Below, piece after piece: positions 11,027-22,259 of a stretch of DNA of 64,000 nucleotides. The position numbers and the translations under genes are program-made. The stretch lies in contig NW_004797314.1 in NCBI RefSeq assembly GCF_000002075.1, positions 853,582-917,581 on the forward strand, given 5' to 3'. The stretch comes from Aplysia californica (lineage: Eukaryota > Mollusca > Gastropoda > Aplysiida > Aplysiidae). Each line of letters begins with the position of its first letter. Position 1 is the first letter of the stretch. The notes below the pieces were generated by a model that saw only the letters and a list, made by a program, of their open reading frames with translations, made no database searches and was not told the origin of the DNA.

Positions 11027-14000
11027 ATGGCGGGTGCCTCACAGGTATCCGGAGTGGGTAAGTGCCGGATAAATGACTTTGCTTATGAAATCCCTGCTCT
11101 TTGAGGATTTTATTTTCCGTCCAAGGGTCTTTTTAACCAACTAATCGTTGAATTTAAATCGTCCGAGAAACCAATCTTATTTCACATGTATGTAGATCTA
11201 GAATCTAGATCTAGATCCAGATAAGACAACTCTGGTATCAGTAAGAATAAGATGATCGAGTCTGCTAACTAAAAGACCGACCGAACCTGTTAATACTGTT
11301 ATGAGACGGAATCGCAAGGGAGCCAGAAAAAATTCCGTTTTAGACATTTTCCGTCTTAGACAGGCGAATTTAGTGGAGAGATGGAAAGCAGGGGGGGGGG
11401 GGCAAAGGCCCAGCCAGTGGGATCAAGCCAGGGTCGCTTGTCCGGTCGGCAAGCAATCACAACTTCACAAAGTGGTCAAAACTTCATTCACACCTCTCAC
11501 TCTCAGCTGCTATACTGTTATACTCTGATGACATGCGTCAGTATCCAAATACCACCAGTGCTTGCATTTCATAGGACCACTGTTTGACCTATTAAAACAG
11601 AAACGTTTGAACATCTCCTTTGCTTCCACCCTCAGCCCCCCCACACATCTGTGCAGTACTAAAGTACAGTCAACCAATACCACCCCTCACTGCCATCATG
11701 TAACATAACAACGATTCGAGGAACTCTTTTCTCGGCTGTTCGTACAATCAGGGCGACAGACATTGGTCAAACTAATTTTGCACCTCTGGCCTGTGGCTAC
11801 CAATGAAAGTTTCTGTGGTGGAGCGCCACTCTAGCACTTTCACTGGTACTCGTGAGATTTCACATCCACACCACCATGACCATCTTCATCGCTCAGGGCT
11901 CACATAGATGGGGTAACATCTAGACGGTAACATCTACCCTCAAATTGCACCCCTACTCCCCTTCCTTGCCTACTGGCAGCATAGCATTAAAAGTTTAAAG
12001 CCGGCAGACAGAACCAAACTTGCGAGTTTTGTTTCAAATCAGGACTAAATGGGGGAAAACATTTTCTGTCCTAGATCTAGACAGGTAACACCCTCGGAAG
12101 GGAGCGGATTTTTCTTTCCGTTTCCGCGTTGGACGATTTCCATTTTATACAGGTAATTAAAGAGGAATATATAAAGAACTCAACTAATTAGCTGGTGTTT
12201 CTTTCTATTTTTAACTGATTCCGTCCATGATTTTTTCAGGCTCTGGACAGAATTATTTTTCCCTGTTCAGTTTTAGACCTGGGGTGCATCTATTTAATGC
12301 ATTACTGTGAAGTTCTAAGTCACTCTAATAGGTATAGTCATATACCAAACTGATGGGAATAAATAGAGGAATGTGTTTATATCAATAACAAAGACCTATA
12401 ATCTGTTTGTACTGCATTTTCCTTCAGACAATTTACGAATGAGGAAAAAAAATTGTGCAACAGCTCTTCGAAAATTTCGACTTACCGCTTTTTCTCAGCT
12501 CTACAAGTCCTTATAATAATCCATAGGAATCAACACAACATTGTAGCGATATCACCCTAGCACACATTTATGCAAGAATTTCACAAATTTAGTTGAATAT
12601 TCTTTCTTTGAAGGGCCTTTTTATTATACCAGCCCCCGTGTTGTTTACCCTTAGATCTAGCCTACATCGCGACAACAAAACAACGATTTTTGCAAGAATT
12701 TCGCGGAGTTTCGATCGATATTGGCGCTCAGAAATTGAGGTCAGGTTTGTTTACAAGTTCTACTTCCTTTCGACAATTTAAAAAGTCGGAACTATGTTAA
12801 AAAGTGCACATTTGTTTCGGATTTCGTTGAGCCGCACACAGCGGTTGAATGGACGCAGTGGAAAAACTCAGAGCCGCTGTCAGCGGCCGAATGGACGGAA
12901 TCAGTTAAAAATGAATCAAGATTATTCACAGAAACTTCCTTAAAACTGTTGGTACTCTTTATTTCAATGGGATCATTGACATTAATGTCCATGACGCTGT
13001 CATCGTAGTTATGCACAACAAAAAAATGACACTTAACCCTCATCCTGCGGGAGCCGGGTTTATGTAGCCCGATAAGCCTATTTCGGCACCTCGCCTGCGT
13101 TCTGGTCCCGAGTCAGTGTAGCTCCTGGCTCAGCGCACGCGCAGCGCGCATCCTCTTACGTGTCATTCGTGTCCCGAGTCGGATCCCCATTCACGCAGGT
13201 CAAGTGTGTGTGCGTCAGTCTGCTTGAGTTTGTGTGCGTTTGTGGCCTTCTTCTAGAACCACCTGCGTTGGTTCGTAATCGAGGCATACGTCTCATTCAA
13301 AACATGCCAAGTTGATAGCTCTAGATGTTCGTCCAATGAAATTATAGAAGAAATAGACCCACTTAGACATGAGGAGCTCGAAAGGATAGTCAGGAAACAA
13401 GACTTCCATTTTTCTATACAAAATATTTCAAATGAGCTTGATTTGGTATGGAATGATACTACCTGATAAAAAATGAGCTTGTTTAATAGTTTTGAATGCC
13501 CTTGTGCAGGTTCAAAGAACAATTTGAGTGTAAAACATTCGGAAATTGACCTAAATTATCCCTTTTCGAACCTCACGTCATTCATAACAATAAGAGCGTC
13601 CAGAAAGGTTATTCAAATGGGCGTAACTACTCGTAATATCTTATCAGCTTGTGAGAGGGGGTTATTCATGTGTTTGTAACACTTTATAAAGAAAGCTATG
13701 AAGGATAGAGCGTTATTTTCATCATCAGTTAACACACTCCCGCGGTATTCAAGGCGAAAACACACGTTTTCCGGCGCGCGCGCTGTACACCAACAGTACA
13801 CACTGAGTGACCTCGGCGGCCTGCCCGGCGAGTCCGACGTAATCGGTTGCTGATAAGATACGCATCTGGGCACAGACGCAGGATAAGAGTTAAAAGATAA
13901 TTCTTAGTTAGATTCGATTATCTTAATATGTCAGTATGCCACTTAATATCAGACATCGTACATATATTGATCAACCACAATGTTGCTACTTAAAAAAGAA

Positions 14001-17000
14001 AACTTTTTTGACCAGGCTGTCCGGCATGCATAAACTGATGACGCGTTACATCAAGTATCATACAATCGGATGAGAATTTTTAATTTGTTTTTTAAAGGCT
14101 TGAAACTGAACTGAAAAGTGGTAGAAATACCAGTTTGAAACAGTTGTGTGATTTAAAGTATCACTAGATCTAGTGGAGATTTTTTATCATCATAGTTGTA
14201 GGTAGATATCACAAACTGAAATTTCAAAGTCCTCTGATTTCATAGTTAACTGCACCACCTTATAGAATGTATTATTCTGAGCATTTTGATACCGAATTTA
14301 TACATCTTCTTTTTTAACAAAGTTATGAGCATCTGAAGTTGCAGAAATGCTATATTTTTAAAAATTGCGAAATGACTGCACTTTGAGATGTCACAATTCT
14401 TAAATTTGAATGGACATTCACAAAAACTTGTAAACATACACCCATGAACAGAGAGAACAAGCCCAATTTTTTTCAGGGCTATCAAATAATCAGAAGATGG
14501 AAATTAATTGCCGTAAACATGGCTTTTTTACCAAAATGGCAAGAAATACAAGGAGAACTTAAAATCGCCACTCGGGACCACTGGCTTTTCGGCCTCACTC
14601 CGGGCCTCGCTGGCGGGAAGGAGAAAGAATTGATATGTAACCGGGGCGATGGCGCCCTGCTTGCGAGCCGATGGGGAGTGTCCGGTATTTATTTGCGTAT
14701 AATGGCTGTCTTATTCTTGAAGAGGAATGAATGGGCTTTCTGCCGATATATTTGCGTAGTCAGTCCGATCACTGGTTCCATAAAAAAACATCGAAAGTTT
14801 CACAAGCTAATCTCTTCTATTAATTCTTTATGGAAGTCTTTAGAAATATATCACCAGAAAGAGCGTTTTGTCATCTTGAACTATCGACGAATCAAATTGC
14901 AGTATATAATACCATACGCTTCCCGTTTCTGTTCAACCGAGGTCACTCTAAAAATCAATACACAAAACGCGCGGCCGCTGCAGTGAAAACCTCGATCGTG
15001 TTGTCTTTTATCCCACAAGATTTTGCTTTCAAAAGAATCGTTGATTCAAATAAATAATACCACTAAAAAGAGAAAAGTCTCCTCTTTCTTCTGATATATC
15101 AAGTGTCTGTGTGTATGCTTGATCACACAAGTGTTTTAGGAGGGTAAAAATATCGGTTTTGGTCTCCATGACAGTGCGCCACGGGGGCGCAAGGCCAGTT
15201 TGCGGTACCTTATAGTTATGCACATCGGAATCCCAAAGTGACCATCAAACATCCAAATTTCTCACAAAATAATAATTTTGCTGCTCTATTTGTTAGTTAT
15301 TATGAAACTAACACCGATTACCTAAACATTCATGGTGTTGAACCTGAAAGGAAGTATTTTATAATTTTTGACCTCTGTGACATGTTTAGGGGTTGTAGGT
15401 TCTGGCACAGGCTCTAAAATGACACTGCTGAAACGGTTCCAACTTCAACGAAAGTGGTAAGAGTAGATTCCGCTAACTTCGCCACTCTCAGTTGGCTCGC
15501 GATGAAACAAGCCTACACCCCTCTCTATGCTCAACGTACATGACCGTCTGCAACTTTTCGTAGCCAATGAAAATGCAGATAGTCCACTGATTGGTTTGCT
15601 TGCTAGTCGTACTTCATCTGCTTCATTCTTTTTTCAAGTGGATGTGGTGACAAGGAACTTGGCCACAGAGCAGCTTTGTCCACCTTTAAAAGCTTCAACA
15701 GCTTTCTCCAAATCACTTTAAGTATACTTGTTATTGATTCCCTTGCTTGTTTTCCCTATTATAAAAAATGGTACATGTAGGTTTAATAACAAAAATTGGA
15801 AGATCAATAGACCTGTGTGACACTATGTGGCGAAGTTCCGCGACAAGAGTGGCTAATTTCCCAGACAAACTGTAGATTTGCCTTATGTTTTCTGCGTATT
15901 TAGTTAGTTATCTTGTTATTTTGTGTGTCTGCAGTGGTTCCCAGGAACTTTACCTTACTAGATGAATTAGAGGCTGGACAGAAAGGTGTTGGAGATGGGA
16001 CAATCAGTTGGGGTCTTGTTGATGATGGCGACATGACTATGACAGACTGGCAGTGTGTAATCATTGGTCCTCCTAAGGTTTGTAGCTTAGAGATGACTTT
16101 GGTTGAATTTGTTTTGATTAAAACTGTCTGCTTGTGTCAATAATTGTTATTGTTTTACTTAAAATTTAAAAGCCCTAAATTTTAACATTTTTGAGAAGGG
16201 TAGGCACTTGTCTGGTTCATAAATATTTATGATAATGATATACCTTACAGTCTTTTAAAGAATTAGATAAGAATTTACTCATTTTAGTTGCATTTTGCAT
16301 ATTTGAAGGAACAATGAGAATCTGCTCTCCTAAATTTCAAGTTATCATTGGGCATGTTTTTAAAAAAAAGTAGATTTAACAACCATTTAGAACTAGAACA
16401 ACTGGAAATCTGATACCTTCACTAGTTTTTAACTTTTCCCCCACCTTTTTGAAAACTTTAATGAGACTACTGGTCTTTTGTTTTCTACAGAAATATTAGT
16501 GAGCATGTATTCTTTTTCCCTTTTCAAGTCCTGTACTATCTTTTTATTAATAAAGTTTTACGCATCATCTTCAAAACAGATAAAAATTTGATTGGGCAAA
16601 CTTTCTATGCTGTTACTAGTGGATTTTGTTCTCGTTTTGCTTGATGAGGCTGGATGAATTTCCTTTTTTCTGAGTTATCAGCTGTGTCTTTTGGTTGCCA
16701 CAGAAGGCAGCTCTATCTTGTTTTCAGAGTTTGAAAAAAATATAACCCAGGGGAAAACACAAATTCTTTTGCAATGTTAAGGGGCTCCCAGTGCAAGTTG
16801 CTGTTTCAATATAATATAAGTGTTGACAAGATGTAAGACTGTTCTGGCGCGTTTTTTTGTGTGCTTTGTTGTGTGAATTTTGAGTGAAAAATTTTTGTTT
16901 AAAAACTTTTAAACGTTTTGTCAGTTATTTTTCTCCGTTTAAAAGGGTTAAGGAATTGTTCTGTAAAGTTGTTTACATTGTACCCTGACTGGGCTCTGTC

Positions 17001-19241
17001 TCATTCTTCTTAATACTTCCTCGTTGGTGATCCAGTCTGTCCATCTGTTTCTAATCCTTACTATAGTCATTTTTCCTCTACTTCTTTTGTAAGTTTGTCA
17101 CACTCTTGTGACCCGCTCTTTCCGGGGTGCCTTAATAGTGGAAGCAGACTTTGTTTTGTTGAAGCTAGAGAGGTGAGCACAGTAAGCCTGATTCCCTGTA
17201 CGGACTTCTCCGTTGACATCCGCCCCTTGATGCTCGTATGACCTTATGCAGTTGCGAGCGCCGTTAAAACTCTACTTAAAAGTAAAACACAGTGTAACTG
17301 GAAAAAATAGATTCTTGAGTCCTTTTTTTGTTGTTCGGAGAGCTTTGCCGATGTCGCTCAGTGAGCGCTGTAAATACAACTGGGTATGGATAACATGAAC
17401 ATGTAAATTCGAAAACAAGTATAGCTTGTACACTTTGCAATTCTCTGACTGATACCTCTTGATTAATTTTGTGTTATTGGTTAATCTGAAGTGTGGATGT
17501 ATCAAACATATTTGTCAACCCCCGACATGTTTTGAGTTATCTATTCCCGACTGTTGTAACTGATTTGTATAAAAGTACTATTTGCTCATTTTTTATTCCT
17601 TAGAAAAATTTTCAAGACACCACTTTTTCAGTTAGATTATAAAGGTATCGATTTGCTTTTAAAATGAAAATTGTCATTGCATTTCCCCAGACAAGCTTTG
17701 AGAACAGAATGTACCAGCTGCGAGTGCGATGCGGAGAGTTATATCCTCAGAAAGCTCCTGAAGTCAGATTTATCACACGCATCAATATGACGTATGTCAG
17801 CAAAGAGTCAGGAGTTGTAAGTTTTTCACTGTGCATTGGCTCAGTTTTCTTTCCTTGTTACCCCTCTGTGGCCTATCAAGGTTTTTCAGTTAAGTTTTAT
17901 TTGGTTTGGTGTGTATGTTATTATGAAGGCGGCGATTGGGGAATGCTGTTTCTTTTTTGTCAAGAACAATGGTAGATTCTTGACAATTGTGAAAACAACT
18001 CTCAACAACAAAGTACTTCCTTTAAAACAAAAGTAAAAAGGCGATAAAGGCCTGAACCAAAAGTCAGTTTCCTACTTTTTTTCAGTGTCTATAACTATAA
18101 TATACGGAAGAAAGTGTCATGTAGGCTTGGTCCTCTTTTGCCTAGGGTTATTGTACCCCCTGACTTGGGGCCGCTGGATTGGTTGGCACACGACAACTTG
18201 GGAGAGGGGTCCAACAGCTGATTATCAGCTGTCTGATAGTTGGAGGGTTAACTCTTTAAACCCCATTGGACGTTGGGAGCGTCGTCCAGCTGTAATAGCC
18301 CTGTTCCCTATTGGATACTGGAAGCGTCTGATACTAGTGACAATTTCTTGTTTTTTAAAAACTATTCCGGATTCAAGTTTTTTAGTAATGAATTAAACTT
18401 TGTTTCTGCCGTTTAGAAGTTGGAGGCAAGCTTTTGGGGTTATAATGAGACATAGTGCAGCAAGTTTAGGTGACTGTGGAAAAAACTCAGGGAAACGGTG
18501 AAAAAAACTCAGGGTTTTAAGAGTTAAAAAGCTGGATCAGAGAAAAGGAAATTTGAAATGATTTCTTTGTTGTAAACTTTTCCTGTATGTGTAACTGTAA
18601 CAGAGTACCCTTTCTAAAGTCTTTTAACATTTCTCATACAAGTTTTTTGTGTTGTTTTTAAAAAAAATTTCAGTGGCATGTTCTCAAATTTGATGACTAC
18701 ATTATTTAGAACTTTTATTTCTTGCTTCATTTTGTGAATAATACTCAAAATTTTAAAAAGGGCTAGGTGCCCGAAAAATAGTAAAATAATTATAGTTAGA
18801 AAATCTATAACATTAACATGTCTGGTTGAAATTCCTTTATTATTTTATCTTGAGCAAACAGGAAAATGAGAGTGGTGGTTTATTTTCACTGAGTGTTAGT
18901 AAGAATGCCAAACCATAGTGTTGTTTAATGAACTGCAATAAATTTGTTGTGTGTGTTTCTTAGGAAGAAAAATAACTTGATGATTGTGTTTTTGGTAAAA
19001 GCGAACAAAGAAAGTCATGATTGCTTGTAGTTGTCCCCAAAGCTATAGAGTAGAATTTTTGTTTGGTTTATTCTTCATCCTCTTTTGTTTTTTTTATCTT
19101 GAACAGGTTGATCCCAAGAAAGTAGACAGCATATGGCATCAAAAAAATTGTAGTATAAAATCCTTGTTACAGCACTTGAGAGAGATGATGATGATGAAAG
19201 AAAACCGCCTAGGCCAGCCAGCTGAGGGAACTAACTTTTAG
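11027..19241 (+). CDS. UBE2V2: Ubiquitin-conjugating enzyme E2 variant (Mms2/Uev1)
   Basis: Four coding exons: 11027-11057, 15935-16077, 17691-17816, 19107-19241 (TAG). All introns are GT-AG, phases 1, 0, 0, giving 144 aa against 145 in human UBE2V2. The protein begins [16 protein letters not shown]. It keeps the N-terminal [20 protein letters not shown] block with the Phe that contacts Ubc13, [31 protein letters not shown], and [10 protein letters not shown] (the YPxxPPxV equivalent). The C-terminal helix has [18 protein letters not shown]. As in the family, there is no active-site Cys in the E2 position. The known role is to bind UBE2N/Ubc13 and steer K63-linked ubiquitin chains in DNA damage tolerance and signalling. 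UBE2V1 and UBE2V2 are vertebrate paralogues, so the symbol is approximate. Intron 1 (4.9 kb) holds a repeat E copy and a piggyBac-like MITE. The 3' UTR limit is unknown; AATAAA occurs near 20478, 20607 and 24373. Confidence 0.93.
11295..12170 (+). repeat. Dispersed repeat E, copy in UBE2V intron 1
   Basis: The reference copy of repeat E, matched in inverse by 5185-6195. It begins with ACGGAATCGCAAGGGAGCC and contains several GTTTTAGACA / CTTAGACAGG-like blocks near both ends. Confidence 0.55.
12200..13030. other. Intron sequence, nothing recognised
   Basis: Part of UBE2V intron 1. AT-rich, with no gene or clear repeat seen. Confidence 0.5.
13037..13889. mobile_element. piggyBac-like TTAA element, 853 bp
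   Basis: Flanked by TTAA at 13033-13036 and 13890-13893. The ends are CCCTCATCCTGCG and CGCAGGATAAGAG, an inverted pair with two mismatches. TTAA duplication with CCCT-type ends is characteristic of piggyBac. The interior is GC-rich at both edges. A short open frame around 13305-13465 ([18 protein letters not shown]...) has no start codon and could be a transposase remnant; its identity is not established. Confidence 0.75.
13900..15930. other. Intron sequence, nothing recognised
   Basis: The remainder of UBE2V intron 1. An open frame at 14444-14986 (180 codons) has no recognisable domain and is not supported as a gene. Confidence 0.5.
16995..17290 (+). mobile_element. SINE B, copy 1 (in UBE2V intron 2)
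   Basis: The body (CTCTACTTCTTTTGTAAGTT, GCAGACTTTGTTTTGTTGAAG and CCGTTGACATCCGCCCCTTG) matches 44912-45145. The 3' end is the same hairpin tail used by SINE A (ATGACCTTATGCAGTTGCGA, then GTTAAAACTCTAC). It is longer than SINE A and its body is unrelated. Confidence 0.8.
18252..18523. mobile_element. TTAA MITE family P2, copy 1 (272 bp)
   Basis: TTAA at 18248 and 18524 flank ends CTCTTTAAACCCC and AGGGTTTTAAGAG. A second copy at 39874-40145 has the same length. It lies in UBE2V intron 3. The TTAA duplication suggests piggyBac-type mobilisation. Confidence 0.78.
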
Positions 19242-19412
19242 GCAGTCATTTAGCTTATCCTTTAATTATTTTAAGGTGAGTCATTAAGTAGATGCGAGTT
19301 TTGGGGAAATGTGTTTGTTTGCATTGATGAAATGTGAAGATACAGATTTTTAGAGAAGATATCCTTTTTGCACTCAGCCAGTGGTTACCATGGTATCAGA
19401 TATATATATATA

Positions 19413-19847
19413 TGTGAGGCAGCGTGGTGGAATCAGGCTCTCGTCAAAATAATCAAAATGAAGAAACTTGCATTTTTCCTCAGGTTTGTGAATTTTAATC
19501 AAATTTTTGTTTTTGACACAACACCTTTCATGCCCATTAAAGAACTAATTTCTGTGTGGATTTTTCTGAAACGCGTTGATTAAAGGCATAACAAATGTAA
19601 ATCTTCAGTTACCACGGACTCTTAAGCTAACGAAATAACTAATCTTTGGCGGCCATTTTCTCACAAATTTTGCCTCTGAAAACAGGTGACCCCACCTCCT
19701 GCTTTTGCAAATATCTCGACTTGTATTGAAGATAAATGGATATTATTTGCATCCAAATAAAGACAAGTGAACAAGCTTTAAGATGATACCAATAACTCTA
19801 CATGCCCAAAAATTGACGAGAGCCTGATTCCACCTCGCTGCCTCACA
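19413..19847. mobile_element. MITE family X, complete copy (435 bp)
   Basis: TIRs of about 35 bp begin TGTGAGGCAGCG at the left and are mirrored at the right (CGCTGCCTCACA) with one mismatch. Both sides are (TA)n. It lies just after the UBE2V stop codon, so it is probably in the 3' UTR or immediately downstream. Related partial copies are near 29850-30125, 50442-50610 and 59205-59430. Confidence 0.8.
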
Positions 19848-19859
19848 CATATATATATA

Positions 19860-21800
19860 TATGTTACTTTCCAAAGTTTTTAAGGATGCTATTTATTAAC
19901 AAAAATTTTTTTTTGTGAAGCACAGTAAAACCTTGGTATAGCGTACATGGCTTAAAGTGCACTCTTGGCTGTAATGTTTACATTTTGAAGTCCCAAATCC
20001 CATTTAGTATTTTTACTCTGAAAACTTTGTCTAAAACGTACCCGCTTAAAACATACTTTCTGCAGTTCTGTCCACTTTTGTTGAGATTTTAGTGATGAAA
20101 AGCCTGTTTACAATGTATGTTCTGAAAATAAAAGAAAAATGACAAAAAGTGAGCGTTTGACCATACTGTGGAATGCAGTGTAATCAGCTACAGTGTGAAG
20201 GCAAGTTTTTCTCAAGAGCTTGTCTGTTTTTCTGTTGGTGGATGCTGGAGCCCGCACCCCAACCCTTCTCTCTCCCTCTTTTGCTTCCAAGTCCTTTTCT
20301 TCCACTTTGTCTCGTCCCCAACCCACTGTTTGGTGCTGCAAAAAAGAAACCCTGATAATAACACCTTGATGCAACAAGGTCGGCATTTTGATTTTTCAAC
20401 ATCATCACTATCATGATATCCACCCCCACCATGTTCATAAATTCCTCATGTGTACAGATCTATGTCACTTGGATTTGAAATAAAGAAAAACACTCGAATA
20501 AAAACAAAGCCAAAAAAAATCAAACTTACAAATTAAAAATGAAAGCTCGCCAATCAGTTTAAATATATCTATGTGTCCCACCTCCTTCCTCTCTTTGCAA
20601 CAGTGTCTAATAAAGTCTCATAAAGAATTAGTCAGTTACTTTGTGCTATCACCACCATTTGGTTTGGTTAATAGGTACCTCGGATAAGACATTCAAAATC
20701 CAGGGTTTGAAGGGAGTGTGTTATACCAAGCTTTTACTACTGTTACGTAAATAACGTAGAAAATATTTTTAGAAAATGAGAAGGCTTTTTTCTGGCAGTT
20801 TTTTGTTTTTTTAAAAACAGCATTGGTCACCATATCAAAGGTTTTTGCAAGCACTGGATTTCCTCCCTCAGAACATTCAGTGTCATTGAATTCGAGTGTT
20901 CTTTATATACAGGGCTGCCTAAATCTACCGATTTTTCCGGTAGATACCGATTTTGGGCCTGTTCTACCGACATACCGATAAGGTGTCAAAACTACCGGAT
21001 TTTCGATGGGTGCCGAGAGAATAAAAAGAAAAAAACCCATTCTGCAGTGCTTCCATTCTTTGTTTTTACGGAAATCCGTATATTCCTAAAGTTCTGTACT
21101 TGCCGCATTATCATATCAATTCCATGCGTTGAGAGAGAGAGAGAGAGGGGGAGATCAGCTCTTGCCTCCGTAACTTGTCAGATATTTACAGCAACTCTCG
21201 GCAATAAGTTGTCTTAGAAACTGCCAGATTGCGCAGTTCGTACACTCGTCTACGAGTCTACCTGTGCCGTTCGGTCGGCAATAGTTTTTCACGTGCATAT
21301 CTGCCGAAATTTGTCTACTCCTGGGGAACCTGCTTTTAAACTTTGCCAGCAATGGAGAGATATGTAGGAGAAGAAATCAAACAAGACAAAATCTTGGTGA
21401 AAAAATAGGTAGTATGGGTTGTTGGCAATCTCTTCAAACAGGCTCCCAAATGCCATTTTCAACCCTCTTAAAGTACTAAATTTCCCAGACCCCCTGCAGA
21501 ATTTTCCTTACTTTTCAGCTTCAGCTGGTGGAAGCACTGATAATGTATGCTAGTGCATTTGGCATTATTCTCATTTATAATGATTTCACTGATGTAAGCT
21601 GATAGACAAACTGTAGGTTATTTTTATGTACTACCTTTTTATGATCACTATGGGCTTGTAAATTCCATTTCCACGGCTAACCAGAGAGTGGACTGATCTC
21701 TTGACAAGATTGAACTTTGCTTTGGTTGATGTGAAACATGAGGTTGTAGTAGTCAGTAGTAGGACTTTTTTGGTCTTAGGATTTACTTCAGAATTTTGGT
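19860..21800. other. UBE2V 3' flank, no gene recognised
   Basis: AT-rich sequence that could include UBE2V 3' UTR. A short (GA)n tract lies at 21130-21150, and a stretch at about 20925-21000 repeats ACCGATTTT-like motifs. No coding evidence. Confidence 0.45.
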
Positions 21801-21809
21801 TACATAGCG

Positions 21810-22252
21810 GGGGCTCTCGTGGCCTAGAGGTTAAGGTGTTCGCCTCTCATTCAAAGGTCCCAGGTTCGAATCCGGGTAGCGACCAAAAAATTTTCTTCTC
21901 TAAATTTGTCTCCTTTCACCTCCTTTCCAACTCTCCAGCAATGTTCTGTCGTCTGCTTTCGTCTCCTCTTTCTGCCCCCCACCCCTTCACCTCCTTTGCC
22001 CCCTCCTCTGGGCTCCTGATTCTTTCTGCAGCCTTTCTACTGCTACTCATTGGCTTCTTCTTACTGCTGTCTTTCAGCCACACCCCTGATCTTCTGGTAG
22101 GAAAGATCTACACCTAGCCTTCTCGGACAAGGGCAAAAAATCTCGAAGGTCCCGTGTGCAAGTTGTGCACGTTAAAGATCCCTTGGTGGTCTAAAATCGA
22201 TAAGAGTAGGCTTCGGCCGCCACCCGGCTGTAAAACACTTACAAAAACAAAC
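21810..22252 (+). mobile_element. tRNA-derived SINE C, copy 2
   Basis: The first 75 bases form a tRNA-like head with A box GTGGCCTAGAGGTTAAGG and B box AGGTTCGAATCCGGG. A pyrimidine-rich body and a 3' end with GGCTTCGGCCGCCACC and GTAAAACACTTACAAAAAC follow. The last block is nearly the same as the tail of one SINE A subfamily. The head is not a working tRNA, since a SINE body follows directly and copy 1 repeats the arrangement. Confidence 0.85.
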
Positions 22253-22259
22253 AATGGTT

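Noticed and set aside
14444-14986. 180-codon open frame in UBE2V intron 1
   Set aside because: No recognisable domain, a composition like translated AT-rich DNA, and no splice or repeat support. Length alone is not enough.
17664-17690. In-frame ATG just before UBE2V exon 3
   Set aside because: It lies in the polypyrimidine/acceptor region of intron 2. The homology starts after the AG at 17690.
19921-20060. Possible further TA-flanked TIR element (AGTAAAACCTTGGTATAGCG)
   Set aside because: The start resembles T-type ends, but no matching inverted right end was found nearby.
21810-21884. Possible tRNA gene
   Set aside because: A and B boxes are clear, but the head continues into a SINE body that is repeated at 3764-4191, and no terminator follows the acceptor end.
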